In this document: positions 1-13,400 of the stretch, piece by piece
Position numbering within the stretch: position 1 is the stretch's first letter
How the letters are laid out: every line of letters begins with the position of its first letter
DNA from: Owenia fusiformis
Lineage: Eukaryota; Annelida; Polychaeta; Sabellida; Oweniidae
Assembly: GCA_903813345.2 (NCBI GenBank)
Contig: CAIIXF020000006.1
Coordinates: 33,395,524-33,455,523 of the forward strand
Length of the DNA: 60,000 nt
Direction of reading: 5' to 3'
Made by a program: the position numbers and the translations under genes
Notes under the pieces: generated by a model
Told to the model about the DNA's origin: nothing
What the model saw: the letters and a program-made list of their open reading frames with translations, nothing else
Database searches by the model: none

Positions 1-664
1 CAGAATTATAGGTTTGTTCAATATCAGAATCACCCAGCCTGTTAAAGGTACTGTGTACCTTTTGGTTTTATAAAGTAATAAATATATGATACAAAGAAAC
101 CCTTTCAAATATATAAACTCTGGGGCATTCAGGTTCAGTAGTGTTCTTTTACAAATAGAGAGGACTGATACAGTAATTATATTGCAAATTAAAGGACTGG
201 AACATGAACAGCTAAAAGTGTAGAATTATAGAATGTTCAGATAGAAAAAATTATCTGTTGATATAAGAGTATTCATCTAAACTCTCATATATACGTAATA
301 TGTAAATAAGTGTTAAAAAACACAAAATGTTGAGATTTACGTATTCATACATCTTCATCGGGTATATCGAAAATCCATAAATCTAAACATTTTGTTTTGT
401 TTTTAACTCTCATAATTATGTAGATAATAAATTGTCATGGAGATTACTCAGCTAAATGTCCAAATACAGCACTGTTAAACTTTTTGTATTCTCCACAAAA
501 CAACTTTTTATATATTTCATCTATATGATAGAATACCTAATAATGCCTTAACAATACAACTTATAATTCTATTACCTTGATTTGGATCTGATTTATATAC
601 ATGCACATTAAACAGCGTTGTTTGATGTTTGAGTTATTATGTTCCTATAGAAAACATGTCTGCT
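1..664. other. No gene recognised
   Basis: AT-rich sequence left of the 3.44 kb transposon. I looked here for the missing first amidohydrolase exon (needing an end of the form ...C|gt after His codons) and did not find a convincing one. Confidence 0.5.
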
Positions 665-1050
665 AGCTTCGTGGGAATGTTCTAAAAACCCTTCGCCGCT
701 TCGACCCTACGCCCCTTCGAGTACTGGGTGTCAAAAAATTTTTGCAATGGATTTCATGAAACGGGATTATGAAAAAACCCTTCGACCTTTGATTTTTTAT
801 TTCAGTCCCGTTTTTCTAGTTAATACATGGTTACGTATAGTTCTATTCCGGGTTCCCCTGTGTAGTGTGTACTTGCGTAAATTGGACTCCAAATGACACG
901 CTATTTAGCTGTTTACCTTATTTCTTTTCCCTACATAAAAATGATCAGTCCCTAAAACTTTTGATAATTGCGCATGCGTATCTAATCTGGGTCACTCAGG
1001 TCAACATGGTCAAGATGGAGGGGACTCGTGAACATTTTAGTAGAACATTT

Positions 1051-1390
1051 TAGTTTTACACCTACCTTCAGCTTACGATCATATCACGTTGAACACACCA
1101 GTTCTCGTCCGATCACTGAAGTTAAGCAACGTCGAGCTTGGTTAGTACTTGGATGGGTGACTGCCTGGGAATACCAAGTCTTGTAAGCCCCCTTTTATTT
1201 TTTCAACTCCTCAATCGTCTCCACTCAACCAGAGCGCACTCACACAGGTACTAGAGTGCACCCAATCGCCTTTTTATTTCACTTCCCCTGTATATTGTGC
1301 TCTCAGCACAACCCACGGATGAGTGCTTTGCTACATCCGTTTGACTGTTCATAACTGCTCTAGTTTTACACCTACCTTCAGCTTACGATC
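1051..1390 (+). repeat. 30-bp direct repeats flanking the 5S copy
   Basis: Positions 1051-1080 and 1361-1390 are identical for 30 bases (starting TAGTTTTACACCTACCTTCA, ending GCTTACGATC). The repeat includes the first ten bases of the 5S-like gene, so the second copy is a truncated 5S start. It could mark an unequal exchange or an insertion into a 5S gene. Confidence 0.6.
1071..1188 (+). rRNA. 5S rRNA-like gene inside a transposon
   Basis: It contains the 5S core with few changes, including GAAGTTAAGCAACGTCGAGC and TTAGTACTTGGATGGGTGAC, then CTGCCTGGGAATACC. These cover the internal control region bound by TFIIIA. The ends GCTTAC and GTAAGC are perfectly complementary, so helix I can form. 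A run of T follows (about 1193-1201), as for a Pol III terminator. Because it lies within a transposon, it may be a captured copy or pseudogene. The first 10 bases plus 20 upstream bases recur at 1361-1390. Confidence 0.8.
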
Positions 1391-2133
1391 TTACCTGTTT
1401 CAGAAAATTATTCTGCTCTACATAGTCTCAAAAATCACTCCGCCATCTCTAAAAATTCTGTTTCAAACCAAACTTGTAAATCTTTCCTGATAGATTAGCA
1501 CTTACCCTATCGAGAAATAACCTTGATTCATTTATCAAACACTAAATGGTGCTGCGACGGGCCAGAAAAGGAGAAAGGGCTTTTTTATACAGGAAACCAA
1601 ATAACCAATGGTAACCGCTACTATCCCTACTCCGAACTATATTTCTAGCTGTCTGTTGTCTCGTTAGCACTATTTTTTAACCTCGACGGAAGGCTCTCAG
1701 CGCACGTCATTGCCTTTTGGGGACTCAGCTGTTAGATTGCTGCACAATTAAATCATATGCTTCCACATTATGTTAGGTCTAATTTGATGAGATATTTACT
1801 CCACAGATGTTGGCCAGATTGTTTTGTAGTAGGATCATAGGCTCAAAGAATAATTATATTGAGCTACTGATTCTACTACAAAATAATCTTGCCGGGATCT
1901 ATGAGATACTCCAATAAAACATTGACATGCGTATGGCTCGAGGTATGGTATGTTATGGTTTAAACATTTTCAACTTTCAAATATGGCGCCAGTATCGTGT
2001 AAAAGTAGGTCAGGTTGCTGCCTCGTTTTGAACAACTGAGGTTACAAAATTTTGGTCGGGAAATTCGCAGGTAGTACGGTCGTGTTTCGTTCAGTGGACA
2101 AGCTACATAGGGACCGGCTATTTTGTGGATTAT

Positions 2134-3869
2134 CACTCTCCCATGTATACCATTCCGTATTAGTGAAATTGTTGACATTAATACGGAATAAATCATACCA
2201 TTTCATGAAAAATGGTGACCTTGTCCTACAGAAATTGATATTATGTTTCACAGCAAATTCGCACGGCAATACTGTATAGCACATGCTCTGGGGAATTGAT
2301 TCTACTTTCTATAGACACCGATCACATCTCTGTCGATAGAATAATAAAAAAGCCTTAAGGTCCCAACCTCCTTTGTTTACATTTACAAAAACGTGAAAAA
2401 ATGACAAAAGTTGTCATAACTTTTTAAATCTTGAACTCTTGAAACCGATTTCACTTGCCAGCGACAGATACTTAAGTCGTTGACGAACCGACCATGTCAG
2501 TTTGGTTCGTAATATCTCCAAATAAACGATTTCAACATTTTTAAAAACTCGATGCTAGTCCACGTGTTAATACGGAATTGGTCGACTCAATAAGTAAATT
2601 CAATGAACGAAACGGTGCACTCGTGAATGAAATGAAGCAATTAAGATGATTACATAACCCGAGGTATGAAACATAATACCTTGAATACGGGTTTCAGTAG
2701 CATGGGCATTTAGTTTCAATTATAACGTCATTCGTCATGGAGAAGGTAAGAGTGTCATGCCGGTTTTGAAGGATGTACCAAAACCTTCGCAAGAAAATCA
2801 TCTAAGTGCCAGCACTAGTATAGACACGGTGATAAGGAATAACGCATAAGTAATGACAACTATACTACAATTTTTATTTCACAAGGAAACAATATGAAAA
2901 TGTAAGCTTCATTTTGCCGTATTAAATTAAAATGAACAAATGCACTGGTGATCCACTCGCTTACGCTGGTTACCAAAACGGTTCATTTTGGTAACAAAAT
3001 GTCGGAACATCCGGAAGGTACGATTTTTCTCATTTCCTTATTTTACACGTTGTAGGCAGAATTCCCACGACATTTTTTAACACAAACGTGTATCAGTACC
3101 ATATGTTTAAGAAATTGTACATATTTGCGAACAAATAGTTCAGAAGACAACAGAATCGACTGGGCATAAATATACCATGAATACTCCTCCGGAATCTGCC
3201 GCTCCGCCTATTCGTCTGGTCAGAATCCAAAATTCAATTCAGAAAATATTCTAGTTTCTATTTTCGATGACCGTTATCGGCTTCCAAGAGCCTAAAGAGC
3301 TCGAAATCGTAATCTATTTCCTCCACATTTTCGTTGTGATCGTATTTGTCCACCATTTTGTACGATTCGTTCACTAAAAACGACTAAAACACTGTTTAAA
3401 TTGTTGAATTGAGAATTATTTTTCGAAATATCGCCATTTCTAGGTCAACAGGAAGTCATGTTAGGCACTGAATAAATCGGGCAATCTAATTGGACAATAC
3501 GAATGGCGCGAAAAAGTAAAGTTTTTAAAAGTTTGAAATCGGGCGTACGGGTCCGCCGGCAGTTGTGAGAGACATTTTAGTCTCGGCGGACGAGTCCGCC
3601 GGAGGCACGCTAAAGGTTAAGTTACATAAACGGTTTGGGTTAAAAGTGCAAATCTTAACTGTTTTTCGAATGGAGATTTGTTTGGTGTCTATTGAAAGTA
3701 GAATCAATTCCCCAGAGCATGTGCTATACAGTATCGCCATGCGAACTTGCTGTGAAACATAATCTCAATTTCTGTAGGACAAGGTCACCATTTTTCATGA
3801 AATGGTATGATTTATTTCGTATTAATGTCAACAATTTCACTAATACGGAACGGTATACATGGGAGAGTG
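2134..3869. repeat. 186-bp inner inverted repeats of the MULE-like element
   Basis: Arms 2134-2319 and 3684-3869 are near-identical reverse complements. Each arm contains a smaller hairpin (ATTCCGTATTA / TAATACGGAAT at 2151-2187). Open frames in the arms on opposite strands translate alike (FCRTRSPFFMKWYDLFRINV) because of the symmetry; I do not call them genes. Confidence 0.7.
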
Positions 3870-4293
3870 TTATGCTATCAACGGCGTCAAATCAAATCTT
3901 GTTAGAAAGTCAATCAGTTGTACAAGCACTTTAAAAATTACAAGTACGTATATAATGTATTGCTTGGTACATGTAGATCTATTGGTTATACTCTGAATAA
4001 GTACACAATCCAAGGTCGAAGTGTTTTTATAAAAATATATCCAAAAAATTTTTGACACCCAGTAGTCGAAGGGTTGTAGGGTCGAAGGGGCGTAGGGTTT
4101 TTAGTACATTCCAGCTTCGTGACCCTCACTTTAATTAAACTTGCTGTTGAAACTTTTGTCTGGCTCCTTATATTATGCCTAGTGGCAAGACTCATCATGT
4201 GATTCATGTACATGTATTAAGCTCAATGCCCTCATCCATTTGTTCAAGCTATGCTATAAGACTATAAATCTTATTTCTTTCTTCATTTTTCAG

Positions 4294-4455
4294 ATATCTG
4301 GGATCTAAAAAAGTTCAACTATCCATGGCCTGATGCAGATGTTGGTCTCATTTTTCGAAATTTCACCCCGGGAGATCTCGCAAAGGAGATTGAAGATTCT
4401 CCCATAAAGCATGCAGTCTTTGTGCAGTGTTTGAATGGTTCTCCAGAGGAAGCAG
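4294..4455 (+). CDS. Amidohydrolase exon A (first visible)
   Basis: Acceptor cattttcag at 4285-4293, donor gtacat from 4456. It encodes the IWDLKKFNYPWP motif that follows the metal-binding His of this family, then DVGLIFRNFTPGDLAKEIE and AVFVQCLNGSPEEA. Incoming phase 1 (C|AT), outgoing phase 1 (G|AA, restoring Glu with exon B). A mariner-type foldback begins 15 bp after the donor. Confidence 0.88.
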
Positions 4456-7400
4456 GTACATGCATATATACAGGGTGTCTCAAAAAATGTACCCAAAAGT
4501 ATATCAAGAGCACAGATAAACCAATCAATATTTCAGACATTTTTATTTCAGTCTTGTCTTTTTGATGCTTTAACCCTTTACCTTTTACACCACATAATTG
4601 ATGTATTAAACCTCATATTTCGATGACAGCCTGTATCCTTACTGCTACATTGTACATCACATTTGATAATAATTCCAATAGAATGTTTTGGATTTCTCTT
4701 TGGATGTTGCCCTTAAGTTGTTCTAAGTCTTTTTGCTTGGAATGGGCATTAAAACACTCCTTCAAATAGCCACAGAGAAAGATGTTTGCGGATGACGATG
4801 GCAGAACAAACACAGATAATCAGGTCAACTATCGGCAAATGATTCAGGAGTTACCTTCCAGAGTTAGGCAGGCTAGCCTGTAGACCAAATGATATCCAAA
4901 TGAATCAATTTTCACCCTAAAAAGTATACAATTATTCGTAAAATGTGATGTAGATTATAAAGGTATAAACATTTGCAAAGCATATACAGCAGTATTAATG
5001 TTTTGGTCAGTTGTACTCCAGGTCGTTAGGTTTAATAGCTTTTTACTTTGTTTATCAGAAATTTGCAGTCTTCAAGATGATGCCAAAAACTATCCAAACT
5101 TATAAACATCTTAACTAAACATTGCAAAATTTCCCATCAGTTGACTTCATATATCATTTCTGCCACTCATATCTCAAGAATAATCCTTTCGTTTGATTGG
5201 CTCTAGATATAGTTCATGCCTAAAATCTGCTCTAATATGATGATAAAACATTAGAAATTAAACAGTTGATTTGTGAAATATCACACTGAGTTCAAAGATC
5301 ACTAAAACAACTGTTATAATACAAATATAAACTAATCAAAATAACGCAATAATTATAAATATGAGTAACAGAATAAGATCATTGTGACATCAACTGATGT
5401 GAAGTGAAACAAGTAGACTGACCAACGAGGTCAGCTATGACTTCGTCACAAACACAGTGTCCTCAAATTGATACACACAACAAAAGCTACACTAGAATCC
5501 CAACCAATGCAGTTTCCTGAACCTCTGACCTCTCTGTATAAGGGGGCTGTAAGACATTGTGAGGGCCTCCCTATTCCCCATATTTGATGGCCAATACTTT
5601 TTTCTCTGTGGCTATTTGAAGGACCATTTTTATGCTAAACCCAAGCTAAGAGACCCAGAACAACTTAAGACCAGCATCAAAACAGAAATCAAAACATTCC
5701 ACCAGAAATATCAAATGTGGTGAACAATGTAGTAGTAAGGATACAGACTGTCATCAAAATATGAGGTTACATTGAATATGTGGTGTAAAAGGTAACGGGT
5801 TATAGTATCAAAAAGTCAAAACTGAATTTAAAACAGTGTATAGGGGAAAAAACTTTCATCTTTTATCTACAAGACCATGCAAAAAATGTCTGAAAATATT
5901 GATTGGTTTGTCTATGGTGTTTGTCTATACTTTTGGGTACATTTTTTTGAGACACCCTATATGTGTGTAATTTTTGAAGTTTTGTGTAATGCTTGAAGCA
6001 AAAGCTAAATAGTTACATTGTCTTTGTGTCTCAACCACTCAACTGCGCTTAGGTTGGCCTGACCTTTTCACATCAGTTCTTCATTCATCCAATGTTTTCA
6101 TTTAATTTTGTATAAGATCAAAACCAAATAATTGTCTTCCATCGAGCAACTACTTAGTGAAAGGCAATGTTGTATAAAAAGCCAGCAGACTTTTTGAAGA
6201 ATGACTCAGTCAGTCTGTCTGTCTCTCTATTTACACTAGGCTTATATTCCTTCTTATTTTGCAGAATGGGTGTTTAAACAAGCTGAGGAATTTCCTTTCA
6301 TTAAAGGTGTTGTGGCAGGTTTGGACCTGGTAGATTCAGAAAATGTGAGTACCCATCCTTAATTCAACTGTCAAAATACCCATTTATCCATAACAGTGCA
6401 AATGATATATATTTTGATTGCACGCAATTTCTGACCACATTACATCAGTCTACAACTGATTAAAATTCTCTTGAGAACATAAGATCAACCAAACTTGGAT
6501 CACCCTGTCATAGAGTTGACCATAATGTTGACCTACACGTAGTCTTTATTTTTATCACACTTTGCAATCCTATAAACTAATGTATTTATTTTACATAGAT
6601 TATAATCTTTTACTTTGAGGTTTCAGTTCCTTATATGGAGGAATCAATTCTTAATAGAAAATAATGAAAACAGCATTCCGAACATTATTTTCGATAAAAA
6701 ATTACTTGTGCTATATTGTTTTTATTGTATTTTGGTCACCCAGTACCACGAAAAATCCCTCCGTGCTGATCAACCTTGAACCCTCCCATATCAGAGATGC
6801 TAAAAGATCCAAAAAGAGAGAAGACAAATTTAAATAGGCAAAGCAAAACTTAAGGCAGAAGAAGATGTATTTTAATAGTTCATCTGCACATTTAAAAAAG
6901 TTCTAATAAATGTAGTAAACTAGCTTACAAATACAAACTAACAAATGTTGGTACATATTCCTGAAAGCAATCACATCCATGTGTAGACATTATAACAGAG
7001 ATAAGTTTAGTTCAGTGTAAGAGTAAGTGCCCAGATCACAAAGCTTTAGTGTGTAGAATTAGAGTTACACATGTAACTAAACAAACTGAATTGCTTCATG
7101 CCAGTGAAAGTGATGTACAGGGTGTCAAAAAACAACGGCAACCCCCTCTACAGCAAAAAGTCCTTAATGTTACATATCGTGTCATACCTCTCTTGAAAGA
7201 TAATTTCATTCTGGAGTTACTCATCAAATTTCATTTAATAAAACTTTATATTAAAAAAGCTACATTGTTTCAAAGTTTGCTACTTCCGTACTTTGTTTGC
7301 TGCTCTGTTACTGGTTAAAGGTCAAATCTTAAGAAAATAAAATATGAAAGACTTTTCCCAGATTTCAACTACACTGAACACATGGGCTCAGTTATGAAAA

Positions 7401-10400
7401 ACAGGGTATAGGAATTGATGGAAAAGGAGCCTTACATCCAGTAAGGATGTAATTCTGAAGAATGTGAGGAAAGTGCTAAGAGGATCATGCAATGCTACAC
7501 CTTTATCTGAATTTTTATTGAAATCATATCCATCCAGATAAGCTGCTGTTCGAGCAGCAACTGGTGGTCATACCAACTACTAAAATTCAGCTGTAAATCT
7601 GTAGAATTATATGATATAAAGCTGATATTTCTCAGGTAACTCCAGAATTAAATTGTCTTTAAAATGAGATATGACATAGCATGTAACATTAAGTACCTTT
7701 TTCTGTAGAGGGGGGTGTCGTTGTTTTTTGACACCTGTACTTCATACTCTATCAGTCAATTACTTAAAGCATCATGAATTCTGAATTAAGTGAGCAGTTA
7801 TTGTTCTACTCCTGCTCAATTGATTAGTTTCGCATTATATCCATGAATTGTGTAACAACATACTCTCAAGGGTGTCACAAAGTGATTGTCAGATTGGTGA
7901 TTAAATTTATTTTTGTCCTGGGATTGTACACTAATGGAATTAATAGTTTGTATCAATATAGGATGAGGTCCATGAAGACTTCAAATTAATATATTTATCC
8001 CATCGAACGAAGTTCGGAGGGATATAGGGAACGCCTCCGTCCGTCCGTCCGTCTGTCTGTCCGTCCGTCGGGGCAATAACTCAAATACCGTTGGCCTGAT
8101 TTTGTTCATATTTCACTTTTCAAAATGGCCGCTCATTTACAAATGGCGGCCATTTTAGTGCTGATTTTACAATAATTTAGGTACTGCATATAAAACTGTA
8201 ATAGCAATATGTTTTCAATGTAAAAAAGTTATATAGGACATTTATTAAGCTAGAAATGTAAATACAGAAGAAATTCATGGGAGCCATCTTGAAAAATGGC
8301 TGCCTTTGCACGTCATTTTACAATTTTTGCTGTAACTTGAAAAGTATTGGAGCGATTTTGTTCATATTTGGTATGTGAATTATTTGAACATGGCATAATG
8401 TTTAATTACATTTTTGGTAGTAGGCGGCAATTTTGAAAAATGGCCGCCATTTTTATGTGTGTTATTTAACGTCTTTTACTGTAAGTCAAAAAGTAGTAGA
8501 GCGATTTTGTTCATATTTTATATGTGAATACTATAAGCATGGCACACTGTCTAATGACACTTTGGGTAGTAGGCCGCCATTTTGAAAAATGGCCATACTT
8601 TGTTCATATTTGGTATGTGAATACTTATGAACCTTGCACACTGTCTCATGACACTTCACATAGTAGGTTGTCATTTTAAATAATTGCTGTCATTTTTACA
8701 TTTTTTACTATAACTCGAAAAGTATTGGAGCGATTTTGTTCATATTTGATATGAGAATACTTGTAAGGATTGCATACTGTCTTATGACATTTTGGGTAGT
8801 AGGTGGCCATTTTAAAAAATGGCCACCATTTACATGTATGTGTGTGCAATTTTTAAAATTTTTTACATGTGGCTACTTAAAAGCATATTACTTCTGATGA
8901 CAACTTGGCTAGTGAGCAACCATTTTGAAAATGGTGGCCTTTCTTATAGATGTTATTTTACGATATTTGCTATATATTTTGTTTGTAAAAATGCCAGCCA
9001 TTTCTGTTCGATGGGATTCGCTACGCTTTGGCGTTGCTGTTGTTCTGGTTTATGAAAATCTTTTCCAGCTGAAGGTTGAAAAAAGTAGCTGCAATGTGAA
9101 GTAATTTTGAAACACAAAATAATGTCAGATTATCTTTTCCTCAAATAACCAATAAATTGTTGGGTTTACGATGAAGGTTGCAAGCATGATTGCCAGAATT
9201 TGTCTTGTTGGCATTCACCCCATTGCCCAATGGGCAACCAATTCTTCCAAGTCCCTGAAAAGTTATTTCATGATGGCAATGAGGCAACAGTTATTTCAAA
9301 CCTTCATTATGGTCAATTTGAGGCCATGTTCTGGATATGACATGCCAAAAGCATCAATATACAAGAGGCCACACAATTTGTAGCTAATAGCCAGCATCAT
9401 CTCTGATCCAAGTATTTATTTATTTTATTTTATTATTATTATTTTTTTAGATTGAAATTTTGTTACTTTAAAAGTAGCACTCAGTTTCTTTCCTGATGTA
9501 AATCTAGTTATCTCAATATAAGGGTCCTAAGAAGTTTTTATGTTAGAAATATATAGTGTTATGTCATATTTATGTCTGTTTATCGTCATTTGCCATTCAT
9601 TCAGCCATTTAGTTTGTATTCTGAAATATATAGGATCGCTTCATCTGGTTTAAGTAATATAAGTTTCTGTGGAAAACGATTACAAGTCATAAATGTGATT
9701 TAAAATATTTTTTCTGTCAAACTCCGTGTCTACAGTCACATGGATTTCTCAAACTGTGTGCCTCATATTTGCAAACTGGATGTATATTCAAGCTTGTTTT
9801 ATAATTCCAAAAACATTAAATGCCATTCCCTGAGCCTTTCCCTTTATCGGAAGATGCTGAAATTTTCCTGATTCTCTACATAAGAAAATGTTAAATGTAG
9901 ATGACAATATAACTCTCCAGAATAATGCCACCTCCTTCAGATTTAAACACTTAGAAACAACCAATTTTACTTTATAAATGTGCATATTGTTATATTTACT
10001 GGCAAATTCTTAAATAAGTCATGAAAATTCCAATGATAGGCAAGCAGTTTGGATAGCATATATACGCAGTTTGTGATTTCTTGCTAAAATAGGCACGCAG
10101 TTTTTTTCTATTTTATCACATGATCACATGAAAGCTACCAATCAAATCACTAGATTACTAGATCAGATTGATCCACACTTTAATGAAAATGCAAATACAA
10201 TTGATAAAATGATCCACACTTTTAATGAAATTCTATTAATTATAAATACAATTGATAAAATTGATTCACGCTTTATGGAAAATACAAATACAATAAATAG
10301 AATTGATTCACACAAATACAATTAATAAAATTGATTCACACAAATACAATTAATAAAATTGATTCACACTTTAATGAAAATTCTTTTTAGGAAAATCCTA

Positions 10401-13400
10401 TTAAATACAATTCGAACATGACTGTGTTCACGCCTTCTATAAACTGTAAATAAAGTCAACATTTCACCCAGGGTATATTCGCGAAGAATACCCCTGGTAA
10501 TGCGTGTAATGTGTGATGTCATAAAGGCTGGTCACAGTCGGACCATAATGAATATTTGAATCATTTTGGTGAGTTTTCATGTTCGAATCGTAATATAGAC
10601 CTCAGAGCAGGGGTAATATCGTAGAATACACCCCTTAGGGCTAGGCACAAAAGCTTTTGAACCCCGCACTCCCTTCGGTCATTCGGGGTGCAGAAAACGT
10701 TTGTGCCTAGCCCTTCGGGGTGTATTCTACTGTATTACCCCTGCTCTTTGGTCTATATTTCTTAAATACAATGGATCAAATTGATCCACACTTTAATGAA
10801 AATGCAAATACAATTGATAAAATTGATCCACTTTAATGAAAATCCATTTATTAACAAATATAATTGATAAAATTGATTCACGCTTTATTGAAAATACAAA
10901 TACAATTGATAAAATTGATTCACACTTTAATGAAAATTCTTTTAAGGAAAATCCTATTAAATGCAAATACAATTGATAAAATAAATACAAATACAATTAA
11001 TAAAATTGATTCACATTTTAATGAAAATTCTATTAAATACAAATACAATTGATAAAATTGATCCACACTTTAATGAAAATCCATTTATTAACAAATACAA
11101 TTGATAAAATTGATTAAAACTTTAATGAAAATACAGATACAATTAATAAAATTGATTCACATTTTAATGAAAATTCTATTAAATACAAATACAATTGATA
11201 AAATTGATTCACACTTTAATGAAAATTACATTAACTTCTTGACTCGTCACCTCAGAAATGACCTTGAAACCCAGAGAGACAAGAAAATCCGTCACAAAAT
11301 TTTTCACAAAAATTGCTCTTATTTCAACAATTTTCACCCAATTTGCACAAAAATTGTTTTAAAACGTGTAGAAATGATCTCTGCTATCTAATTTTACTAA
11401 GTTGAGTACTTAAGTTGTATAGGTATGTAGTAAATGTCAAAAGGTGGCAAAAATGAAAAAAATCTCTGGTTTCAACCGATTTTAGAGCCTGGGATTCAAG
11501 AGGTTAAATACAATTACAATTGGTAAAATTGATTCACGCTTTAATGATTATACAAATAATAAAATTGATTCACACTTTAATGAAAATTCTATTAAATACA
11601 AATTCAGTTGATAAAATTGATTCACGCTTTAATAAAAATTCTATTAAATACAAATATAATTGATATCTATAAACTTGTTTTCAAAGTGCTAAATAACATT
11701 GCATCTTCAGGGTTATTTGATTTCTCACTCAATTATTTCAGGAAATTTGAAAACATTGTATCATATTTCTGTCAGCCTCTACTAAACAATAGAATCAAAC
11801 AGTTTTTTTCTTTTCTGTCTATTTCAGTTGAGTGGCGTAATAGAGCGTTTATCTGTAAATCCTTTGTTTGTTGGTGCTCGCCACATATTAAGTATGGAGC
11901 AAGTAGACTACATAGCACATGAAGATGTCATGAAAGGTTTAACAACCCTTGAGCAGAAAGGAGTTCCATTTGATTTACTTCTCCAGTATGTATTGTTAGT
12001 ACAGTAAAACTTGTTAAGTGGAACACTTTTGGTACATCTAAGTGTTCCAGTTTGGGGTTTTTCCATTAATAGAAGTTCATTGAACATTAATTATGTCCAT
12101 GGGTTATTGGACTCCAAAAAGTGTTCCACTTACAGAGGTATCATAACTTTATAAATTCAAAAGTCTGTTGTTCTTTAATTATGATGTTGTAAGTCTACAA
12201 TGATTTATGAATATCCTTTGCTTCAAATGTTACAAGAATGCACCTCAGAAAGCATTTATAATGCAATTTGTGTTTTTAGGCCACCCCACTTGAAATACAT
12301 TCCTGCCATAGCAAGACAACTCCCAAACCTAAAGATGGTGGTAGACCACATAGCCAAGCCATACATCAAAGATGGAATCATTGCTGGATGGAAAGAAGAT
12401 ATGGCAGAAATCGCTAAATTCCCCAACATTTATTGCAAAATGTAAGTTTCTTTGCATATTTAGGCCATGAGTGTTACTAGGAATATTAAGCAGGCGAGGC
12501 AACAGCTTCACAAAAATTTCACAGAAATATAGTATTTAGATGTTTTTTTAAAGATTAGAATTAAAGATGAAGTAAAATGATTGTGATAGTCACTCTATTA
12601 TCCACCCGTCCACCCGTGTAGCTCAACGGTAGCATGTGTACCAATTACAGAATTGGTCCCAGATTCAATCCCTGGTTCAGGCAATACCGTATTATCTCTA
12701 TTAAATGCACAGTGCACTTAGCAAATTCCTGTGGGGGAGAGGTTTCAACCAGCTAAATCCCCGGGAATTCTAAAAAATTATGATGGTGGGCGATAATGGG
12801 TGAAAATTTACTTCTATACCTTAAATCGATCAAATATAGTAGATATGTGCGTTTATTAGAGAGAATATGCTATATGTTATGTTTTTACCTTGAATTGTGA
12901 GCTCCTAGACGACAAATTTAGTATATAAATACACTATTAGATCCACCCCTAACGCAATCAGATTGGTGGTTTGTGTACCTGCGCAAACAAGATGCGCAAT
13001 GCACTTCACACAGAAAATGGCTAGCGAACACGAAAAAACATTCCATTTCGAGTCCACAATTAGGGAATATCATGAGTATAAAGATACATGTGACATTAAG
13101 ATTGGAGAGAGTGTATACTGCTGCATCGATGAAGATAATTCATATGACAAAAATGCAACATTCGTGAAGAAAAATGATAAAATTGGAGGACATGTGCCAA
13201 GAGAGAACGCCAAAATATTTTTTGAAACGAGGAGGGACAATATCAGGAAAGATCGCTGGAAAGAGGCTGAATAAAGGCAAGGGATTAGAAATACCTGTTG
13301 TATATGTATTGAAGGAACATGCTGCTGATATAAATAAATTGGAATCGCTTCTGAAATCGACACAATAAACCGGTAGGTGAAAATACTCTATTATCGCCCA

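Larger units (their letters stand above)
674..4112. mobile_element. 3.44-kb DNA transposon with ~70-bp inverted ends and a 9-bp target duplication (MULE-like)
   Basis: The left terminus (674-743) begins GGAATGTTCTAAAAACCC. The right terminus (4043-4112) is its diverged reverse complement. Both ends contain repeated CCCTTCG/ACCCTACG motifs and a GGGTGTCAAAAA stretch. AGCTTCGTG flanks both sides exactly (665-673 and 4113-4121), a 9-bp target duplication typical of Mutator-like elements. Inside is a second pair of 186-bp inverted arms (2134-2319 and 3684-3869) and a 5S rRNA-like gene. No transposase is recognised, so it is probably non-autonomous. The right end lies 180 bp before amidohydrolase exon A. 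Confidence 0.7.

Noticed and set aside
2736-2746. ATGGAGAAG followed by gtaaga as the missing first amidohydrolase exon
   Set aside because: The phase is 0, while exon A needs phase 1; joining would give a frameshift.
3541-3615. GGCGGACGAGTCCGCC palindrome, considered as a hammerhead-like ribozyme
   Set aside because: The conserved CTGANGA and GAAA core strands are absent; it is a plain GC palindrome.
8819-9055. Frame related to those at 20004-20243 and 22328-22567 (FKIFYMWLLKSILLL)
   Set aside because: It is the 3' core of family A hairpin-ended elements; the hydrophobic look comes from the AT-rich repeat.
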